This document shows, piece after piece, positions 24,548 to 32,824 of a stretch of 39,389 bases of DNA (the first letter of the stretch is position 1; every line of letters starts with the position of its first letter). The stretch is from Deltaproteobacteria bacterium UBA6967 (GTDB lineage Bacteria > SAR324 > NAC60-12). The DNA is taken from positions 1,939 to 41,327 of the forward strand of contig DJYX01000059.1 of NCBI GenBank assembly GCA_002450295.1. Reading direction: 5' to 3'. The notes beneath the pieces were generated by a model. That model saw only the letters and a list, made by a program, of their open reading frames with translations, had not been told where the DNA came from and did no database searches. The translations under genes and the position numbers were made by a program.

Positions 24548-25654
24548 TTAGTTGATTACCTTGAGAATCTGCTCCAACACAATCTGCGTCTCTTCATCAC
24601 TCACCGTCATTGGATTGAGAAAAATGGCGTTTAGTCTCTCAGAGGGCGCAACAGATACTGCAGGTTCGCCTGCCATCAATTTGTCTACAAGTTGATCCTT
24701 TGACCAATTGTCGGGAATCTGAACAAGGGCTCTGGGGACAGGTTGTCCGGCTTCATTGGGATAATCTCTTTTGGCTGAGAGTCCACCTTTTCCGTTCAAG
24801 CCTTGGATCCAGATCTGAACACGACGCTCGTAAACTTCCAGCAACTGTTTGTGATCAAGGCTCACGTAGCGTTCTACTGCTGCCAAGAGGCCCATCATTT
24901 CCTCCTTGCCTACCTTCATCGGTCTTCCCACTCCATGGTTGGGAGCACCCAATATCCTGATCCGCTCAATCCATTCCGACTTTCCAACTACTAGTCCCGA
25001 TGCTTGTGGGCCTGACAAGTCCTTACCTCCGCTGAAAATTGCCAGATCAGCCCCTAAATGTGTGAAGTTCCAAAGATTATTAGCAGGTGGCAGCTGGGCA
25101 GCTCCATCCACAATGACAGGTACACTCCGCTTTTTGGCGGATTGAATGACATCTTCCAAAGAGAGTTCATTCGGCTGATTCATCGCACCCTGAAACCAGA
25201 AAATAGCAACAGTTGAAGCGCTGTAAGCGTTTTCCAAGTCCTCTAGGGAAGTTCCATCCATCGTCCCAATTTCCACCAAAGAGGCACCTGCTTGCCTCAC
25301 AGCATAGTCGTATGGATTTCGGTGCATCCTTTGAACAATGACCTCATTCTGTGTTCCAGGGGGATTGGGGAAGCTCTCATAGGTTGCTCCGGAAACTTTT
25401 TGGATGCATGCAGCCGTAGCCAGCAGCAACCCTGTCGCAGCGCCACAACTTACGAAGGCAGCTTCATTCCGTGTGATTTCTGCCAAGCGGACCCCCACTT
25501 TCTGCTGAAGATCATGCATGTCAACGAAGGATTGTGCAGCATCCTGCATCGCCTGACGAACCTCTGCAGGCATCAGTGAACCACCAAGTTTCGTGAGGGT
25601 AGCATTCGCATTGATAACAGGCCGAATCCCAAGCGATTTGTAATTCGAACTCAT
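24548..25654 (-). CDS. SelA/DgaE-like PLP-dependent enzyme
   Basis: 368 residues with the SelA-type aminotransferase fold. The PLP Lys211 is in FSGGKDLSGPQASG and the PLP-ring Asp183 is in IVDGAAQLPP. The N-terminus RPVINANATLTKLGGS matches the family opening. At under 400 residues and with no other selenium genes nearby, it is not a genuine selenocysteine synthase. The branch includes D-glucosaminate-6-phosphate ammonia-lyase (DgaE), which makes 2-keto-3-deoxy acids from amino sugar acids. AAGGA before the ATG supports the start. Its neighbours (esterases, uronate-dehydrogenase-like SDR, sugar ABC transporter and an amidohydrolase) fit an amino-sugar-acid catabolic role. Confidence 0.88.
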   Translation of the reverse strand: MSSNYKSLGIRPVINANATLTKLGGSLMPAEVRQAMQDAAQSFVDMHDLQQKVGVRLAEITRNEAAFVSCGAATGLLLATAACIQKVSGATYESFPNPPGTQNEVIVQRMHRNPYDYAVRQAGASLVEIGTMDGTSLEDLENAYSASTVAIFWFQGAMNQPNELSLEDVIQSAKKRSVPVIVDGAAQLPPANNLWNFTHLGADLAIFSGGKDLSGPQASGLVVGKSEWIERIRILGAPNHGVGRPMKVGKEEMMGLLAAVERYVSLDHKQLLEVYERRVQIWIQGLNGKGGLSAKRDYPNEAGQPVPRALVQIPDNWSKDQLVDKLMAGEPAVSVAPSERLNAIFLNPMTVSDEETQIVLEQILKVIN

Positions 25655-25727
25655 GGATTCCTTTCGGGAAACATATGGTTTAGCAATGATGAATCTTCAT
25701 TACGTCAGCGCTCTGTGTCTCTGAATC

Positions 25728-26249
25728 TCATTCACCATGATCTTGCTGCAACAGACCTACACCATAGAACTCATAGGAGGCGGCTTCATCCGGAAAGTCG
25801 ACAACATGGACAGTAAAACGAGCTGGAACTCCATTTTGAGGACATTTCTCCTTGAAGAAATTACGGTAAGCCTTTGCATATTCTGCACGTACTCGTTCCT
25901 GCTCTTTGCGATAACCTGCTGGATCAGAGAGGGGGCTGGGAGATTTTGGTTGAGCTCCAAATGCGTGAATTTCGATGAAGTCTATTTCTGCGATCGACTG
26001 ACAGATTCCAGCCTCCTGTAACCAATATTCCCAGCAACGAAAGACCAGTGGAACTTCAATCGCAGGTTCCATGCTTGTGACTGAATCCAACTGAAGAACC
26101 TTTGTTGCAGAGTGCCCTCCGGTAAGCCCTGAGAAGTGAATTCTTAGGTCTCCATCAGGTTGTTCTTCTACCACCATTGCTGACAAGACAGGATCTTCAC
26201 CCTCATAGTAGTAGGTTAACTTTCCACGTTTCTTTACCATAAAAGCCAT
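25728..26249 (-). CDS. Unrecognised 173-residue protein of the ABC/SelA-like operon
   Basis: No family recognised. The first 55 residues look beta-rich (KRGKLTYYYEG, LRIHFSGLTGGHS). The middle has a tryptophan pair (CWEYWLQEAG) and IDFIEIHAFGAQP, then a charged helix (KEQERVRAEYAKAYRNFF). It ends in beta-type sequence (ARFTVHVVDFP). There is no signal peptide or membrane helix. The ATG at 26255 is only 1 nt from AGGAGG (26257-26262), whereas the in-frame ATG at 26249 is 7 nt away, so the latter is the start. It lies between the SDR and the SelA-like gene, 73 and 89 nt from each, so it probably works in the same pathway, perhaps as an isomerase or lactonase of unknown type. Confidence 0.8.
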   Translation of the reverse strand: MAFMVKKRGKLTYYYEGEDPVLSAMVVEEQPDGDLRIHFSGLTGGHSATKVLQLDSVTSMEPAIEVPLVFRCWEYWLQEAGICQSIAEIDFIEIHAFGAQPKSPSPLSDPAGYRKEQERVRAEYAKAYRNFFKEKCPQNGVPARFTVHVVDFPDEAASYEFYGVGLLQQDHGE

Positions 26250-26338
26250 TTTCATTCCTCCTAGATTGTTAGGTTTGTTCAGCAGACTCAGGATTTTGAT
26301 GAAGCAGATCTAATGAAATATCAATTACCAAATAAGCT

Positions 26339-27046
26339 TTATGTGGCTGGTCTAGCCTTTGGCGTCCAACCCAACATTCGTTCAGCCTTGGTCATGCACA
26401 TAATTTTTTGCGCATAGTCTCCACTGATCATGAAAGCCTGAAAACCTGCCTTCAGTTCAAGTGCTGCCAGCATTGCAGAGGCAACATCTTCATCAGTTGT
26501 CGCTATTGTAGTAACTCCTTGTTGGGTCTCGCTCAGCCACTTTTCTTTCAAGGTAGGATGACAGAGACGCAGAGCATTAGTATGCATTCCCCATCTTCGC
26601 CAGGCATTGCGGCAAATTTCCTCTCCAAGCCACTTCGTGAAACCATAAAGCGCTGTTTCATCTGGTGGGATTTCCTCATCTTGAAAGTAGCGCTTCCGGA
26701 GATCCGCATAGACCGACATACTGCTGCAATATACAGCTTGTTGAATCCCTGCTGCCTGAGCGCTTCTCATCAAGAAATGTAGACCCTTGACATTCACGTC
26801 GTACGCAGAGTCAACCCCTTGCCAGGTGTCCCAGTCTTCGCTACCCATTGCCAGATAAATCAAAGCATCCATCCCCTCAACGGCTTTTTCTAGACCAACA
26901 GGATCTGTTAATTCTCCTTGAAGAAATTCCAATGACTGATCCACTGGGGGATTTCGATCATAGACTCGTAGCTCATGCTGCTTTTTGAGAAAGGGGATCA
27001 CTAGGGTTGCTACCCTTCCACTGCCCCCCGCAAGAAGAACTTTCAT
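26339..27046 (-). CDS. NAD-dependent epimerase/dehydratase-family SDR (uronate-dehydrogenase-like)
   Basis: 235 residues, short for an extended SDR. The NAD-binding GGSGRVA is at 7-13 and the active-site Tyr134/Lys138 is in ALYGFTKWLGEE, with SSMSVY (109-113) as the catalytic serine strand. Size, YCSSMSVYA and the truncated C-terminal part recall uronate dehydrogenases, which oxidise a hexuronate to its lactone. Epimerase activity is the alternative. The frame extends to a TTG at 27064, but the ATG at 27046 directly precedes the Rossmann strand and is the natural start. It lies 33 nt after the permease gene, in the operon. Confidence 0.85.
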   Translation of the reverse strand: MKVLLAGGSGRVATLVIPFLKKQHELRVYDRNPPVDQSLEFLQGELTDPVGLEKAVEGMDALIYLAMGSEDWDTWQGVDSAYDVNVKGLHFLMRSAQAAGIQQAVYCSSMSVYADLRKRYFQDEEIPPDETALYGFTKWLGEEICRNAWRRWGMHTNALRLCHPTLKEKWLSETQQGVTTIATTDEDVASAMLAALELKAGFQAFMISGDYAQKIMCMTKAERMLGWTPKARPAT

Positions 27047-27079
27047 TCGATTTCCATAAAGCAAGTAAAGTTAATAACT

Positions 27080-27916
27080 TCAACCCTTTAAAGCACCTGT
27101 CGTGATGCCATCCTGAATCTGCTTTTGAAACGTTATATATACAATTAATGTAGGCACCATAATGATTGTTAACGCTGCAAACAGAGCGCTCCAGTCATTC
27201 TCATAGAATTGCTTGAACAGCATGAATGCCAGACCTTGAGAGAGCATGTACTTACTCTCATCACTGATCAATACCAGGGGCAAAACATACTGGTTCCACA
27301 TCCCCAAAAAGTTGAAAATGCCCATGCTGATCAATCCAGGTGACGCCATTGGTAGCATCACCTTGAAGAACACCTGATAGGGATTAGCACCATCCATAAT
27401 CGCTGATTCTTCTATTTCAGTTGGGAGAGTTTTGAAGAAGCCTGTCAGAAAGAAAATGGTGAAGGGAAGAGAATAGGCGATGTAGACTAGAATCAATCCA
27501 TGGAAGGTGTTGAGCATCTTTAATTGATTTACCAAGTTAAAGAGCGGCACTAGGGCTAGAAATACAGGGAATAGCATTCCAGAAAGAAACATGTAGAAGA
27601 GGAAACGCCTCCCAACAAATTCAAATCGTGCCAAAACATAAGCTGCCATCGCAGAGATAATTAATGTCAACAGCAGAGCAGGCACAACCACAATCAGAGT
27701 ATTCAATAGATAATCTCCCACATGAGCTTTTGTCCAGGCTCTCGCGAAGTTATCCCACTGCAGTTCCACGGGTGGGGCCCATGGGCTGAAGAACAATTCC
27801 TGATCGGTCTTAAACGAACTATAGATCATCCAGATCATTGGAAAGATCACGGTTACTGCCCAACCAATCAGAACCGTTTGTGTGGATACCGCAGACCAGC
27901 GGCTCACTTGGTACAT
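27080..27916 (-). CDS. Sugar ABC transporter permease, MalG type
   Basis: 278 residues with six membrane helices. The cytoplasmic EAA loop EESAIMDGANPYQVFFKVMLPMASPGL contacts the ATPase, and the C-terminus ends in the typical QKQIQDGITTGALKG. It is the second half of the permease pair. AGGAG about 5 nt before the ATG supports the start. No ATPase gene occurs in the run, so the transporter must borrow an MsmK/UgpC-like ATPase from elsewhere. Confidence 0.93.
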   Translation of the reverse strand: MYQVSRWSAVSTQTVLIGWAVTVIFPMIWMIYSSFKTDQELFFSPWAPPVELQWDNFARAWTKAHVGDYLLNTLIVVVPALLLTLIISAMAAYVLARFEFVGRRFLFYMFLSGMLFPVFLALVPLFNLVNQLKMLNTFHGLILVYIAYSLPFTIFFLTGFFKTLPTEIEESAIMDGANPYQVFFKVMLPMASPGLISMGIFNFLGMWNQYVLPLVLISDESKYMLSQGLAFMLFKQFYENDWSALFAALTIIMVPTLIVYITFQKQIQDGITTGALKG

Positions 27917-27928
27917 GCGAACTCCTAC

Positions 27929-28804
27929 CTAGAATTCAATCGTCTCTCGACGCGTCACACGGAAAATCAGTAATGTCAGAACGATTACAATGACAAAGTA
28001 AACCATCGCAATACTAGTGGCATATCCAAAACGACTATGTAAGAACGCGTGTTCGTATAAGAGCGTAGCCAGCACATCAGTCGACCGATCAGGTCCTCCC
28101 TGAGTCATCGTGAAGGTAATGCCAAACATGTCCATCGCGATGACAGTGATGAAAACGAGCGAAGATCGAGTGTTTTCCCAAAGTAAGGGAAATGTGATTC
28201 GAAAAAAGGTTGATCCTCTACCAGCCCCATCGAGCGCTGCCGCTTCATAAAGTGATTTTGGGATAGAGAGCATGCCAGCCATGAAAATCACCATAAAGAA
28301 TCCTGCCGACTGCCAAACCGTTACAGCCACAATCGACCAGAGGGCTGTATCTGGATCCCCCAGCCAAATCGGTGGCCTCTCAATGCCAACTGCTTTGAGC
28401 AATGAACTAAAAATGCCGATGGTTGGATGATAAACGAAACTCCAAAGAATCCCGATCGCTACCACAGACATCACTTGTGGAAAGAAGAAAGTAACCCGAT
28501 AAAAATTACTGAACCGGACCTTTTGAGAAATCATAAAGGCCATGAACAAAGCAAAACCAAGAGTTATAATTGGCAAAAAAACAAGATAAATCAGATTGTT
28601 GGAGAGTGCATTCCAGAATTGATCATCACCAAGCATTTTTTCAAAGTTGTCGAGACCCACAAATCTCGGAGACTTTCGGAGGCCTTTCCATTTTGTGAAG
28701 GCCACATACATTGCCTGCGCGTAGGGGTAAATGACGAAAAGGCTGTATAGAATGAGGGCAGGAGCCAGGAATGGAATGATAATCCTATACTTGTGGCGGC
28801 GCAT
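27929..28804 (-). CDS. Sugar ABC transporter permease, MalF type
   Basis: 291 residues with six membrane helices and the short N-terminus of CUT1-family permeases. The EAA loop reads PKSLYEAAALDGAGRGSTFFRITFPLL, and FVGLDNFEKML is the usual periplasmic segment after helix 1. It heterodimerises with the MalG-type permease 12 nt downstream. It is separated from the binding-protein gene by 110 nt with two hairpins. Likely substrates of CUT1 systems are oligosaccharides, glycosides or polyols. Confidence 0.93.
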   Translation of the reverse strand: MRRHKYRIIIPFLAPALILYSLFVIYPYAQAMYVAFTKWKGLRKSPRFVGLDNFEKMLGDDQFWNALSNNLIYLVFLPIITLGFALFMAFMISQKVRFSNFYRVTFFFPQVMSVVAIGILWSFVYHPTIGIFSSLLKAVGIERPPIWLGDPDTALWSIVAVTVWQSAGFFMVIFMAGMLSIPKSLYEAAALDGAGRGSTFFRITFPLLWENTRSSLVFITVIAMDMFGITFTMTQGGPDRSTDVLATLLYEHAFLHSRFGYATSIAMVYFVIVIVLTLLIFRVTRRETIEF

Positions 28805-28833
28805 ACCAAAGTTTGATGGAACTGAGGGAGCAG

Positions 28834-28890
28834 GGGGCTTACAACTTAAAAAGCCCCGTGGGTAGATTCAAAAAGGTTTTAAATCTACCC
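28834..28890. terminator. Two hairpins between binding-protein and permease genes
   Basis: Hairpin A has arms GGGTAGATT (28860-28868) / AATCTACCC (28882-28890) with four further A-T pairs inside. Hairpin B has arms GGGGCTT (28834-28840) / AAGCCCC (28851-28857). On the minus strand TTTTT follows hairpin A after 7 nt, so it may be a leaky terminator that lowers permease relative to binding-protein expression. Confidence 0.55.
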
Positions 28891-28914
28891 CTGGAAGGAA
28901 GGAAGCCTTTACAA

Positions 28915-30312
28915 TTAGGCTCGTTTAAATTTGACGATATCAGGATCTTCACGAACTTCGTCGGAAGCCTCTTGAACTCTCTCGATGAATTCCTCTGCGC
29001 TGGCACGACCTGTCAGCAATGCACCCATGCTATCCTTGACTTCGCTGTAGATGTCAGAATACCAGCCTGGGAAAGATGGTCTGTCTAGGATATTTGGCCC
29101 TGCATTCTCCACTGCGGTGAGTGCAGAAGTCATCGCAGAACTCAAATCCACTCCCTCTGCTCCACCAACCACTGGCATAATCGAACCAACATTTTGGGCA
29201 AACCACTTTGCAGATTCTTTGCTCAGCAAGCAGCGTAAAAACTCCATGCCTGCAACTGGATTTTTCCCATTTGAAAAGACCATGAATGGCTCACCGGAAC
29301 TCGCATCAATCCAGCTTAATTTGGAAGCATCGTCAGATGGTACTGGCTTGATGACCATGTCGAATCCAACCGGGGTGATGCTGCGCATCTCATTTTCTAG
29401 CCAGGTTCCACATGGAATGAAGGCCGCCTTCTTCTGCAGCCACTCAGCCTGAGATTCTGTATGGGTCAATCCAGGAGTACCTTCCATAATGTAGCCGTTG
29501 TCATGCAAGGCCCTCATCATGTTCAGTGCTTGTAGCATCGCAGGATGCTCCCAAGCGCCAGGAACCAAGTTATCAACATCTTTCCAAATCTGTGGCCCAC
29601 CAATTTTTGAGACCATTGGCTCTAAGAGACCAAAGAGCATGTATTGAGGATATTTCCCTTGATAGGTCCAAGGTGCAATGCCCGATGACTTGATGGTGTC
29701 ACAAAGTGAGAGCATTCCGTCCCAAGTGGTTGGGTAATTCCAGCCCTTCTCTTCAAAGAGAGACTTGCTATGCCACACTCCAAAGACTGTAAAAGCAATG
29801 TTCACGTAGCGCTGTACGCCGTCGAAAAGACCAGAAGTTTGTGAACCAGGAAACAAGGTCTCCCCAAATGTTTTACCTGGAGTATCAAGAGCTGGTGCTG
29901 ACATCAGGGGCCCAAGATCCATGATTTCACCTTCACCAACCAGGGCTCCCGTGTCCAGATTACCAGCACCACTGTTGTCAATTACGTCTGGTGGATTCCC
30001 TGCGATGATTCTGGGCCGTAAGCGTTCACCAACTCTCTGTATTCCTTCCACCGACATGCTGCTGCCTGGGTGGACTTCTGCAAAAATTTCTGCAGCGTAT
30101 TCGATATAAGCGTGACCGAATCCACCACTGAAGAAAACACCCTCAGCCTGAGTATTTGCTGCCAAACCCAATGGATTTGCGGCACCTGAAGCTACCTTAA
30201 TGCCTGTTTTGGCAAGCGAAATCTGAGGCAATACCGAGCTGAGACCAATACCCAGACCAGCTGCACCCGTGTATTCAATAAAGCGTCTTCGTGAAATTCC
30301 CGATTTTTTCAT
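28915..30312 (-). CDS. Tat-exported sugar-binding protein of the ABC transporter
   Basis: 465 residues, a CUT1-family extracellular solute-binding protein. The N-terminus carries a twin-arginine motif, SRRRFIE at 7-13, followed by a weak hydrophobic stretch and SLA-K, so it is exported folded through Tat rather than Sec. The mature part has the usual Trp-rich ligand cleft (SWIDASSGEPFMVFSNG, TWDGMLSLCDTI, PGLTHTESQAEWLQ). It heads the minus-strand operon. GGAG 5 nt before the ATG sets the start. A small dyad (ATGAGG / CCTCAT, 30331-30352) lies in its 5' leader. Ligand unknown; the downstream enzymes suggest an acetylated or amino sugar derivative. Confidence 0.92.
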   Translation of the reverse strand: MKKSGISRRRFIEYTGAAGLGIGLSSVLPQISLAKTGIKVASGAANPLGLAANTQAEGVFFSGGFGHAYIEYAAEIFAEVHPGSSMSVEGIQRVGERLRPRIIAGNPPDVIDNSGAGNLDTGALVGEGEIMDLGPLMSAPALDTPGKTFGETLFPGSQTSGLFDGVQRYVNIAFTVFGVWHSKSLFEEKGWNYPTTWDGMLSLCDTIKSSGIAPWTYQGKYPQYMLFGLLEPMVSKIGGPQIWKDVDNLVPGAWEHPAMLQALNMMRALHDNGYIMEGTPGLTHTESQAEWLQKKAAFIPCGTWLENEMRSITPVGFDMVIKPVPSDDASKLSWIDASSGEPFMVFSNGKNPVAGMEFLRCLLSKESAKWFAQNVGSIMPVVGGAEGVDLSSAMTSALTAVENAGPNILDRPSFPGWYSDIYSEVKDSMGALLTGRASAEEFIERVQEASDEVREDPDIVKFKRA

Positions 30313-30593
30313 GCGAGCTCCAATGAACAGATGAGGCGAAAAAAACCCTCATTGAAATCGTATTTGCTCAAAGACCCTGATTGTGCCCTTGAGAACCTCA
30401 ATCGCAGGCGCGAAATTACAACAGCTCGATTCATCAGACAACTTTTTTTTGAAGGGCCAGAAGTTGCTACGGTTATTTTAGTTTTTCTTTTCTTAACTAT
30501 TTGTGGCTTTCACTAAATCAAAGAAAATGTCTTTCTGATATTTTCAAAAATTCTCAAACCAGCTCCCTACATTCATATTTGAGTTCCCCATTC

Positions 30594-31565
30594 ATGGATA
30601 AAAAACCCGTACTTCCCATTATTTTTGGAATCCCAGGCTTGGAGATTGAAAAAGAATGGGCTGATTTTTTTCAGAAGGTCTCCCCCTTTGGCTTTATTCT
30701 ATTTGCAAGAAATCTGAAGGAACCAAAGCAAATCATCTGGTTGGTTCAACAATTTCACGAAGTTTGTGATCGTGAAGATCTTGCCATCTTGATTGATGAA
30801 GAAGGGGGGCGGGTTCAGAGATTGCCTCAGCCCAATTGGAAGTGTTATCCCTCCGCAAGATCACTCGTGGAAGATGGGGGAACCAAGGAGAAAAGCCAAC
30901 AAAGGATTCACCAAAATTATTGGCAACTTGGGAAAGGACTCAAAGATTTGGGCATTACGGTGGATGCTGCTCCTGTAGCCGACCTACTAATACCCGATGC
31001 ACATGACGTAATTGGAGATCGAGCTTTTGCTTCCGATCCCAATGATGTCGCAGCATTTGCTAGAGCCTGCGCTAACGGGCTAGGTGAGGCCGGAGTAATT
31101 CCAACGGTCAAGCACCTGCCAGGCTATGGCCGAGCCGCTGTAGATCCTCACGAAGAACTGCCGATTGTTCGAGAGACCGAGGATTTTTTGAAAAAGTCAG
31201 ATTTTCTTCCTTTTCAGATGCTAGCTGACCTTCCATGGGGCATGACCAGTCACTTGCTATTCCCTGAACTCGATGACAAATGGCCGGCCACACTCTCTAA
31301 AAAAATCATCAGCGACATCATTCGTGATTGGATTGGTTTTAAAGGAGTGCTGGTCACAGATTGTCTGTTCATGAAGGCACTTTCCGGAACGATGCCCGAG
31401 AGAATTCAACGCTGCCTTGAGGTGGGTTGTGACCTTGCGCTGCATAGTCACGGAGAGCTAGTAGACTTGGAAAAAGCAGTGGTCGGAATGCAGCCAATCT
31501 CAGATCTTTCTTGGGAAAGATGGGAGAAATCTTTAGATTGGGTAAACGAAAAAACAAACTATTGA
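30594..31565 (+). CDS. nagZ: NagZ-like GH3 beta-N-acetylhexosaminidase
   Basis: 323 residues, a single-domain GH3 enzyme of the NagZ branch and cytoplasmic (no signal peptide). Seen are IDEEGGRVQRL (67-77), GDRAF with Arg143, the Lys173-His174 pair in VKHLPGYG, the Asp-x-His dyad of NagZ at 184-186 (VDPHEELP) and the nucleophile Asp256 in VLVTDCLFM. Canonical NagZ has HFPGHG and SDDLSM, so Tyr178 and Cys257 are departures. It should cleave terminal beta-GlcNAc from recycled peptidoglycan or from imported glycosides. The open frame extends to 30501, but the homologous part begins at the ATG at 30594. It is divergent from the ABC operon, and could be housekeeping or part of it. Confidence 0.85.
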   Translation: MDKKPVLPIIFGIPGLEIEKEWADFFQKVSPFGFILFARNLKEPKQIIWLVQQFHEVCDREDLAILIDEEGGRVQRLPQPNWKCYPSARSLVEDGGTKEKSQQRIHQNYWQLGKGLKDLGITVDAAPVADLLIPDAHDVIGDRAFASDPNDVAAFARACANGLGEAGVIPTVKHLPGYGRAAVDPHEELPIVRETEDFLKKSDFLPFQMLADLPWGMTSHLLFPELDDKWPATLSKKIISDIIRDWIGFKGVLVTDCLFMKALSGTMPERIQRCLEVGCDLALHSHGELVDLEKAVVGMQPISDLSWERWEKSLDWVNEKTNY

Positions 31566-31592
31566 GTCAAGTTTCAAAAAATGGTTTTTCAA

Positions 31593-32651
31593 CTAAGCAT
31601 TCTTGTAATGATAGGCCTGGTTAAGTCTACTTCTTAAATCAGCGATAAATCCGTCACTGATGTTCACATCGTGAGCAATGGAATGCCAGAGGCCAACTTC
31701 GTTTACATAGCTTCGTAAAAGCTTGAGTCCCTCCACTAATTGATTCCAGGTCAGCCCCATTGCCTCTGGCCTGATGTCCAATCCAATACTTGAGATGGTA
31801 TCCAGCATCTCTTCTGCCCCATCCTCATGAAGCATAGATCCCACGATGACTCCTAGTCCAACTGGCTGACCGTGTAGGAATTTCTGACCTGTCATTTTCT
31901 CAAGGGTATAAAACAGAAAGTGATCAGTGCCCTCAATATGGCGTGGGCACCAACCTGCACCATGATAGCTCGTTCCCCACTTTAAACCATCGACGAGAGC
32001 CTCAATCCCCCGATCATTCATGACTCGGATATTATCAACATTCTCGACGATCCCTCGAACCTTTCTCATTGACTGCTGGGCCAAACCCTCATCATAGCGC
32101 CATTTCTCTTCAACCTTTCCCTCTCGTTCCGCGTATTGCCAATCCAGCACTCCAGTATGGAAACAGAGGATATCACCAATCCCCGACCAATTTAGATGGG
32201 CTGGGCAATTAGCTAACACGTCATAATCAATATATACTGTCTCTGGAACTGCCCACCCACGGTAAACGACTTTTCCATCAATTCGAATCCCGGAGCGCTG
32301 GCCATAGACCGCGTTCACAGAAAGCGCTGTAGGAGCCTGAAACAGAGGAAGGTTTTTTCGCCAGCTGAAGTATTTTGCCACATCCAAGGCCTGTCCACCC
32401 CCAAGGCCCACAATCGCTCGGACTTCTCCAAGATTTTCAGCTTCTTTGTTGAGAGCATCCTGTTCAATCGAGCCACAAAAGTAAGTTTGACACTCTGCTC
32501 CCTCAAAATGATGTCCAAACATTGGCCATAAATCTTCCATTGTAACGACAAGGAAAGGTGGATTGACGAAATTCTTGAATTCATCCAACAGTCCCCGACC
32601 AAAGATCGTTGGGAAACCATAAGCAATTTCCTTGCTGTGATTGTGTTCCAT
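31593..32651 (-). CDS. Glycerol-1-phosphate-dehydrogenase-like iron alcohol dehydrogenase
   Basis: 352 residues of the dehydroquinate-synthase/iron-ADH superfamily. The NAD-binding loop is GLGGGQALDVAK (82-93). Metal ligands are Asp160 (GIGDILC), His244 (EGTDHFLF) and His260 (FLHGQPVGLG), the pattern of AraM/EgsA-type sn-glycerol-1-phosphate dehydrogenases. Bacterial members reduce dihydroxyacetone phosphate or oxidise polyol phosphates. A TTG lies upstream in frame, but AGGA 5 nt before 32651 fixes this ATG. The gene is divergent from tctC and could share the operator region between them. Substrate not certain. Confidence 0.87.
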   Translation of the reverse strand: MEHNHSKEIAYGFPTIFGRGLLDEFKNFVNPPFLVVTMEDLWPMFGHHFEGAECQTYFCGSIEQDALNKEAENLGEVRAIVGLGGGQALDVAKYFSWRKNLPLFQAPTALSVNAVYGQRSGIRIDGKVVYRGWAVPETVYIDYDVLANCPAHLNWSGIGDILCFHTGVLDWQYAEREGKVEEKWRYDEGLAQQSMRKVRGIVENVDNIRVMNDRGIEALVDGLKWGTSYHGAGWCPRHIEGTDHFLFYTLEKMTGQKFLHGQPVGLGVIVGSMLHEDGAEEMLDTISSIGLDIRPEAMGLTWNQLVEGLKLLRSYVNEVGLWHSIAHDVNISDGFIADLRSRLNQAYHYKNA

Positions 32652-32718
32652 GATGTTCCTCAATTTTGTGTAAATCCCAAAAAGATATTTCGATTCTGGC
32701 CCGAGGCTTTAACTTAAA

Positions 32719-32731
32719 AACGAATTTCGTT
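32719..32731. promoter_or_regulatory. 13-bp palindrome in the divergent tctC spacer
   Basis: AACGAA-T-TTCGTT, 6-bp perfect arms around one base, between two divergent promoters. Candidate regulator site. Confidence 0.4.
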
Positions 32732-32769
32732 CAAGGAAGATTTTTTGGTGAACATTTTTTACTCGACAA

Positions 32770-32787
32770 TATTTGGAATACCAAATA
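32770..32787. promoter_or_regulatory. Candidate GntR/FCD operator upstream of tctC
   Basis: TATTTGG-AATA-CCAAATA, 7-bp perfect arms with a 4-nt spacer, 37 nt before tctC. Its inner TTGG/CCAA half-sites resemble FadR/LldR-type FCD-GntR operators. The FCD regulator encoded 3 kb downstream is the natural candidate to bind it. Confidence 0.5.
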
Positions 32788-32824
32788 CCTTTCAGCGCTC
32801 TTTCTCAATCTCTAAGGAGGAATC

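Noticed and set aside
24548..25654. Selenocysteine synthase (selA) assignment
   Set aside because: The protein is shorter than SelA and no selB, selD or tRNA-Sec is in view; the DgaE-like branch explains it better.
30331..30516. 61-codon plus-strand frame with a C-terminal hydrophobic stretch
   Set aside because: It has no ribosome-binding site and occupies the divergent promoter region of the ABC operon and the nagZ-like gene.
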